Source: CTSoil-075 sp964292325 (GTDB lineage: Bacteria > Bacillota > Negativicutes > DSM-13327). From it: DNA of 34,190 nt. The number at the start of each line of letters is the position of its first letter. The stretch's first letter is position 1. This document shows, in pieces, positions 31,864 through 34,190 of this stretch. The notes beneath the pieces were generated by a model. It worked only from the letters and a program-made list of their open reading frames with translations, searched no databases and had not been told where the DNA came from. Location: contig CAXYVG010000035.1 of NCBI GenBank assembly GCA_964292325.1, positions 1 to 34,190 on the forward strand. Reading direction: 5' to 3'. A program made the translations under genes and the position numbers.

Positions 31864-33252
31864 ATTTTAAACGCTACGATTCATCTTAAACCACGTATTT
31901 TATATCATGTAGCCAAAGCTGCCTGGGAAGGTACTTTATTGGAACAGCGTGAAGAAATCTGCAATATGGTCTCTACTGAATTTAAAGATCAAACAACACG
32001 TCGCTATGTGGCCAACCAAATTCGCATGGCCATGGGATTATCACCTCATGATCAGGATCATGTATTAAATGAATATAATGAAGAAGCTCTAATGGGAATT
32101 GGTAGCGAACCAATCATTGTTACCAATACTGAAGCTTGTAGACGTTGCAAGGAAGGCGAACGAAATTGTGAAAAAGCATGTTCCTTGCATGCCATCAGCC
32201 ACGATGAGTTTGGTAGAGTGAAAATTGACCACGAAAAATGTATCGGTGAGGGTCACTGTGTCACTGCCTGCTCTTTCGGAGCGCTCGGGGAAAAATCTCA
32301 ATTTGTTCCGCTAATTAATTTATTACAACAAAAGTCCAATCCTGTATATGCTTCTATAGCACCTGCTTTTGTTGGACAATTTGGCTCTGATGTCACCGCT
32401 GGGAAATTACGTTCGGCTCTATTAGCACTTGGCTTTACTGATGTAGTCGAAACAGCATTATATGCTGACTTAATCACAATGAAAGAAGCTTTTGAATTTG
32501 AAGATCATGTGAAAACAGCTGGTGATTTCATGTTTACTAGCTGCTGTTGTCCCGTATGGATAAAATTAATTGAAAATAAATTTCCTAACTTAATCAAACA
32601 TATTTCACCATCTGTATCACCGATGATTGCCTCTGCCAGAGTCATTAAACAATTTCAACCAGAAGCGAAGGTCGTCTTCATAGGTCCTTGTATTGCCAAA
32701 AAATCAGAAGCCCTATTACCTGATGTTGCCGGAGCTATTGATTATGTTTTGACCTTTCAAGAATTATCTACGATCTTTGAAGCCACAGGAATTATTCCTG
32801 CTGATCAAGAGGATCAAGAAAAAGCAATGGCTTCTTGGGGAGGACGAATATATGGTTATACAGGTGGAGTTAGTACTGCTGTTGAAGCTACTTTAGCGAA
32901 ACTAATACCACATCATTCACAAAAACTAATACCAATTAAAGTAGACGGTATTCCAGATTGCCAAAAATTACTTGAACAAATACAAAACAACCAACTAAAC
33001 GCTAACTTTGTCGAAGGAATGGCTTGTAAAGGCGGCTGCGTTGGTGGCCCAGGACGTCTACTCCCTGCTGAGCAAGGTCGTGAATATGTCATGCAATATG
33101 GGCAGTCCGCCCTAGCGCAGACACCAGTAGAAAACCCTCAGGTATATGCCATATTAGCCCGCCTTGGTCATGAAAATGAAGTGTCCTCCTTAGCTGGCTC
33201 AAGTCCAATGGCGCAACTACTTGCTCGAAAACCAATACACAATAGGCAATAA
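31864..33252 (+). CDS. [FeFe]-hydrogenase-like protein, TSCCCP (group B-like) type, probable AUU start
   Basis: About 462 residues. An N-terminal helical part, a ferredoxin-like region and an H-cluster domain. The H-cluster motifs read FTSCCCPVWIK (L1), IGPCIAKKSEA (L2) and EGMACKGGCVGGPGRL (L3), so the cluster cysteines are present. TSCCCP is the variant I associate with group B enzymes such as Clostridium pasteurianum CpIII. In the ferredoxin part the first motif is C-x2-C-x6-C-x3-C; the second reads CIGEGHCVTAC with Glu where the second Cys should be. The role is H2 metabolism or sensing; no HydE/F/G maturases are in the window. Start: the first ATG/GTG/TTG in frame is TTG 31939, but the frame is open upstream and a strong AGGAGGG lies 7 nt before ATT 31864, which would add 25 plausible residues (LNATIHLKPRILYHVAKAAW). 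Confidence 0.88.
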   Translation: MLNATIHLKPRILYHVAKAAWEGTLLEQREEICNMVSTEFKDQTTRRYVANQIRMAMGLSPHDQDHVLNEYNEEALMGIGSEPIIVTNTEACRRCKEGERNCEKACSLHAISHDEFGRVKIDHEKCIGEGHCVTACSFGALGEKSQFVPLINLLQQKSNPVYASIAPAFVGQFGSDVTAGKLRSALLALGFTDVVETALYADLITMKEAFEFEDHVKTAGDFMFTSCCCPVWIKLIENKFPNLIKHISPSVSPMIASARVIKQFQPEAKVVFIGPCIAKKSEALLPDVAGAIDYVLTFQELSTIFEATGIIPADQEDQEKAMASWGGRIYGYTGGVSTAVEATLAKLIPHHSQKLIPIKVDGIPDCQKLLEQIQNNQLNANFVEGMACKGGCVGGPGRLLPAEQGREYVMQYGQSALAQTPVENPQVYAILARLGHENEVSSLAGSSPMAQLLARKPIHNRQ

Positions 33253-33266
33253 ATTACAAAAGACTA

Positions 33267-33294
33267 CTTGTATACAATATACAAGATTTTTTTT
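33267..33294 (+). terminator. terminator of the hydrogenase-like gene
   Basis: CTTGTATA and TATACAAG form an 8-bp stem with a CAA loop, followed by ATTTTTTTT. It lies 14 nt after the stop codon. The following 33295-33468 is AT-rich leader for the next gene; I see no certain promoter there. Confidence 0.82.
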
Positions 33295-33468
33295 AAATAA
33301 ATGACTGGTAAAAACATTCTGAATACTGTAAAATTAGACTTGTCCGAGATTGTTATATATTTAACTAAGTGATTCTGTAGAAAACTATATATGTAATTTT
33401 CTCGAATTTTATTCTAATTTGACATCTTTTTTGCCAGAATCATGGTTCAAAACAAAAGGGGGATACTT

Positions 33469-34190
33469 ATGTCTAAGAAACCAGTACAAATTATGGAAAC
33501 AGTTTTACGGGATGGTCACCAATCACTTGCGGCTACACGCATGCGTCTATCTGACATGATGCCTATGCTAGAAACCCTTGACAATATGGGTTACTTTGCT
33601 GTAGAAGCTTGGGGCGGAGCTACTTTTGATACTTGCCTACGCTTTCTTGATGAAGATCCTTGGGAACGCCTACGCATTTTAAAAAGCCATTTGAAAAAGA
33701 CTCCAATCTCTATGTTACTTAGAGGTCAAAATATCCTTGGTTACAACCATTATGCTGATGATGTAGTAACTGCTTTCGTTAAAAAAATGGTTGAAAATGG
33801 TATTGGAGTTATTCGTGTATTTGATGCATTGAATGATGTACGTAATCTTGAAGTAGCTATGAAAGCTGCTAAAGAATCAGGTGCTCATGTACAAGGCGTA
33901 TGTGTATACACAATCAGCCCATATCATACAGTTGAAAGTTATATCACTTTAGCTCGTCAATTGGTAGAACGTGGTGCAGACTCTATCTGTATTAAAGATA
34001 TGTCTGGTCTACTTAAACCATATGTTGCTTATGATTTGGTTAAAGCTTTAAAAGCAGATTCCAAAATTGGTGTACCTATTCAATTACATACTCATTATAC
34101 AAGCGGTTTGGGTTCAATGACTTATCTAAAAGCCATTGAAGCTGGTCTAGATGTTATGGACTGCGCATTGTCACCATTTGCTCTTGGTAC
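33469..34190 (+). CDS. pyruvate carboxylase subunit B / oxaloacetate decarboxylase alpha-type carboxyltransferase (partial)
   Basis: The first 240 codons of a biotin-dependent carboxyltransferase run off the window end. The DRE-TIM-barrel start is clear: QIMETVLRDGHQSLAATRMRLSDM, then AVEAWGGATFDTCLRFLDEDPWERLR, RGQNILGYNHYADDVV, VIRVFDALNDVRN, the metal/lysine region ICIKDMSGLLKP and PIQLHTHYTSGLGSMTYLKAIEAG. The Asp, the Lys in IKDM and the His pair in LHTHYT are the expected metal-site and catalytic residues. This chain is used as PycB, as the alpha subunit of Na+-pumping oxaloacetate decarboxylase or as the 5S subunit of transcarboxylase; the missing C terminus (biotin domain or not) would decide. 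GGGGG lies 7 nt before the ATG. Confidence 0.93.
   Translation, partial: MSKKPVQIMETVLRDGHQSLAATRMRLSDMMPMLETLDNMGYFAVEAWGGATFDTCLRFLDEDPWERLRILKSHLKKTPISMLLRGQNILGYNHYADDVVTAFVKKMVENGIGVIRVFDALNDVRNLEVAMKAAKESGAHVQGVCVYTISPYHTVESYITLARQLVERGADSICIKDMSGLLKPYVAYDLVKALKADSKIGVPIQLHTHYTSGLGSMTYLKAIEAGLDVMDCALSPFALG

Noticed and set aside
33253..33468. TTGACA near 33420 as promoter of the carboxyltransferase gene
   Set aside because: No acceptable -10 element lies 16-18 nt downstream before the start codon, and it would leave almost no leader.
1..34190. Defence island, prophage, integron or biosynthetic cluster
   Set aside because: Nearly every gene is a recognised housekeeping or small accessory gene; no integrase, transposase, toxin-antitoxin pair, terminal repeats or spacer arrays were seen.

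Overview
The window reads as a low-GC, Gram-negative-type spore-former of the Negativicutes (the Sporomusa/Pelosinus kind of organism). This is inferred from a combination of features. The regulation is Firmicutes-style: two T-box leaders, strong AGGAGG ribosome binding sites, many TTG/GTG starts and U-tract terminators. There are likely spore genes (a DUF1657 protein and a gamma-SASP-like protein, each behind a forespore sigma-G-like promoter). Metabolism looks anaerobic: an [FeFe]-hydrogenase-like protein with the TSCCCP motif, a B12-dependent ribonucleotide reductase and a biotin-type carboxyltransferase. I see no phage, IS element, CRISPR array, rRNA or tRNA. This is mostly ordinary chromosome.

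Layout. 0.2-4.4 kb (+): a signal-less ABC-type substrate-binding protein, a U32 peptidase/RNA-hydroxylation-type protein and a class III aminotransferase. A small two-TM protein (-) converges on them, followed by an exported 5'-nucleotidase (+). 6.5-17.9 kb (all -): ilvE behind a T-box, a SepF paralogue, typA, a beta-CASP metallo-beta-lactamase-fold protein, murB with a ylbF-like gene, an endonuclease-IV-like TIM barrel, trmL, a response regulator with a PP2C-type output domain, a soluble chemotaxis-type protein and a small acidic protein. 18.0-19.2 kb: a cluster of very small genes (DUF1657, gamma-SASP-like, Met-rich membrane peptide) and a half-size EamA transporter. 19.3-25.5 kb: B12-dependent ribonucleotide reductase (-), a secreted FN3-like/SGNH hydrolase (+), tyrA behind a T-box (-) and an NlpC/P60 wall hydrolase (-). 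25.6-30.6 kb (all -): an ABC-F protein, a GIY-YIG protein and a cyclophilin lipoprotein (apparent operon), nth, and the UPF0210 + ACT-domain pair. 30.6-34.2 kb: an AT-rich, repeat-bearing gap with a candidate 28-codon peptide, a DUF896 protein, a tandem DUF1540 protein, the hydrogenase-like protein and the start of a pyruvate carboxylase subunit B/oxaloacetate decarboxylase alpha-type gene cut by the window edge.

How the genes work together. Amino-acid supply is sensed through uncharged tRNA at ilvE (candidate specifier AUU, Ile) and tyrA (candidate specifier UAC, Tyr). Translation and RNA upkeep (typA, trmL, ABC-F, possibly the U32 protein), envelope upkeep (murB, NlpC/P60, SGNH hydrolase, SepF paralogue) and DNA repair (nth, the endonuclease-IV-like protein) make up most of the rest.

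The best leads are the hydrogenase-like gene, whose ribosome binding site points to an AUU start and whose second ferredoxin motif lacks a cysteine; the small-gene cluster at 18.0-18.8 kb; the PP2C-type regulator in which a conserved metal-binding Asp is Asn; and the unannotated Cys/Trp-rich small ORF at 30.74-30.86 kb.
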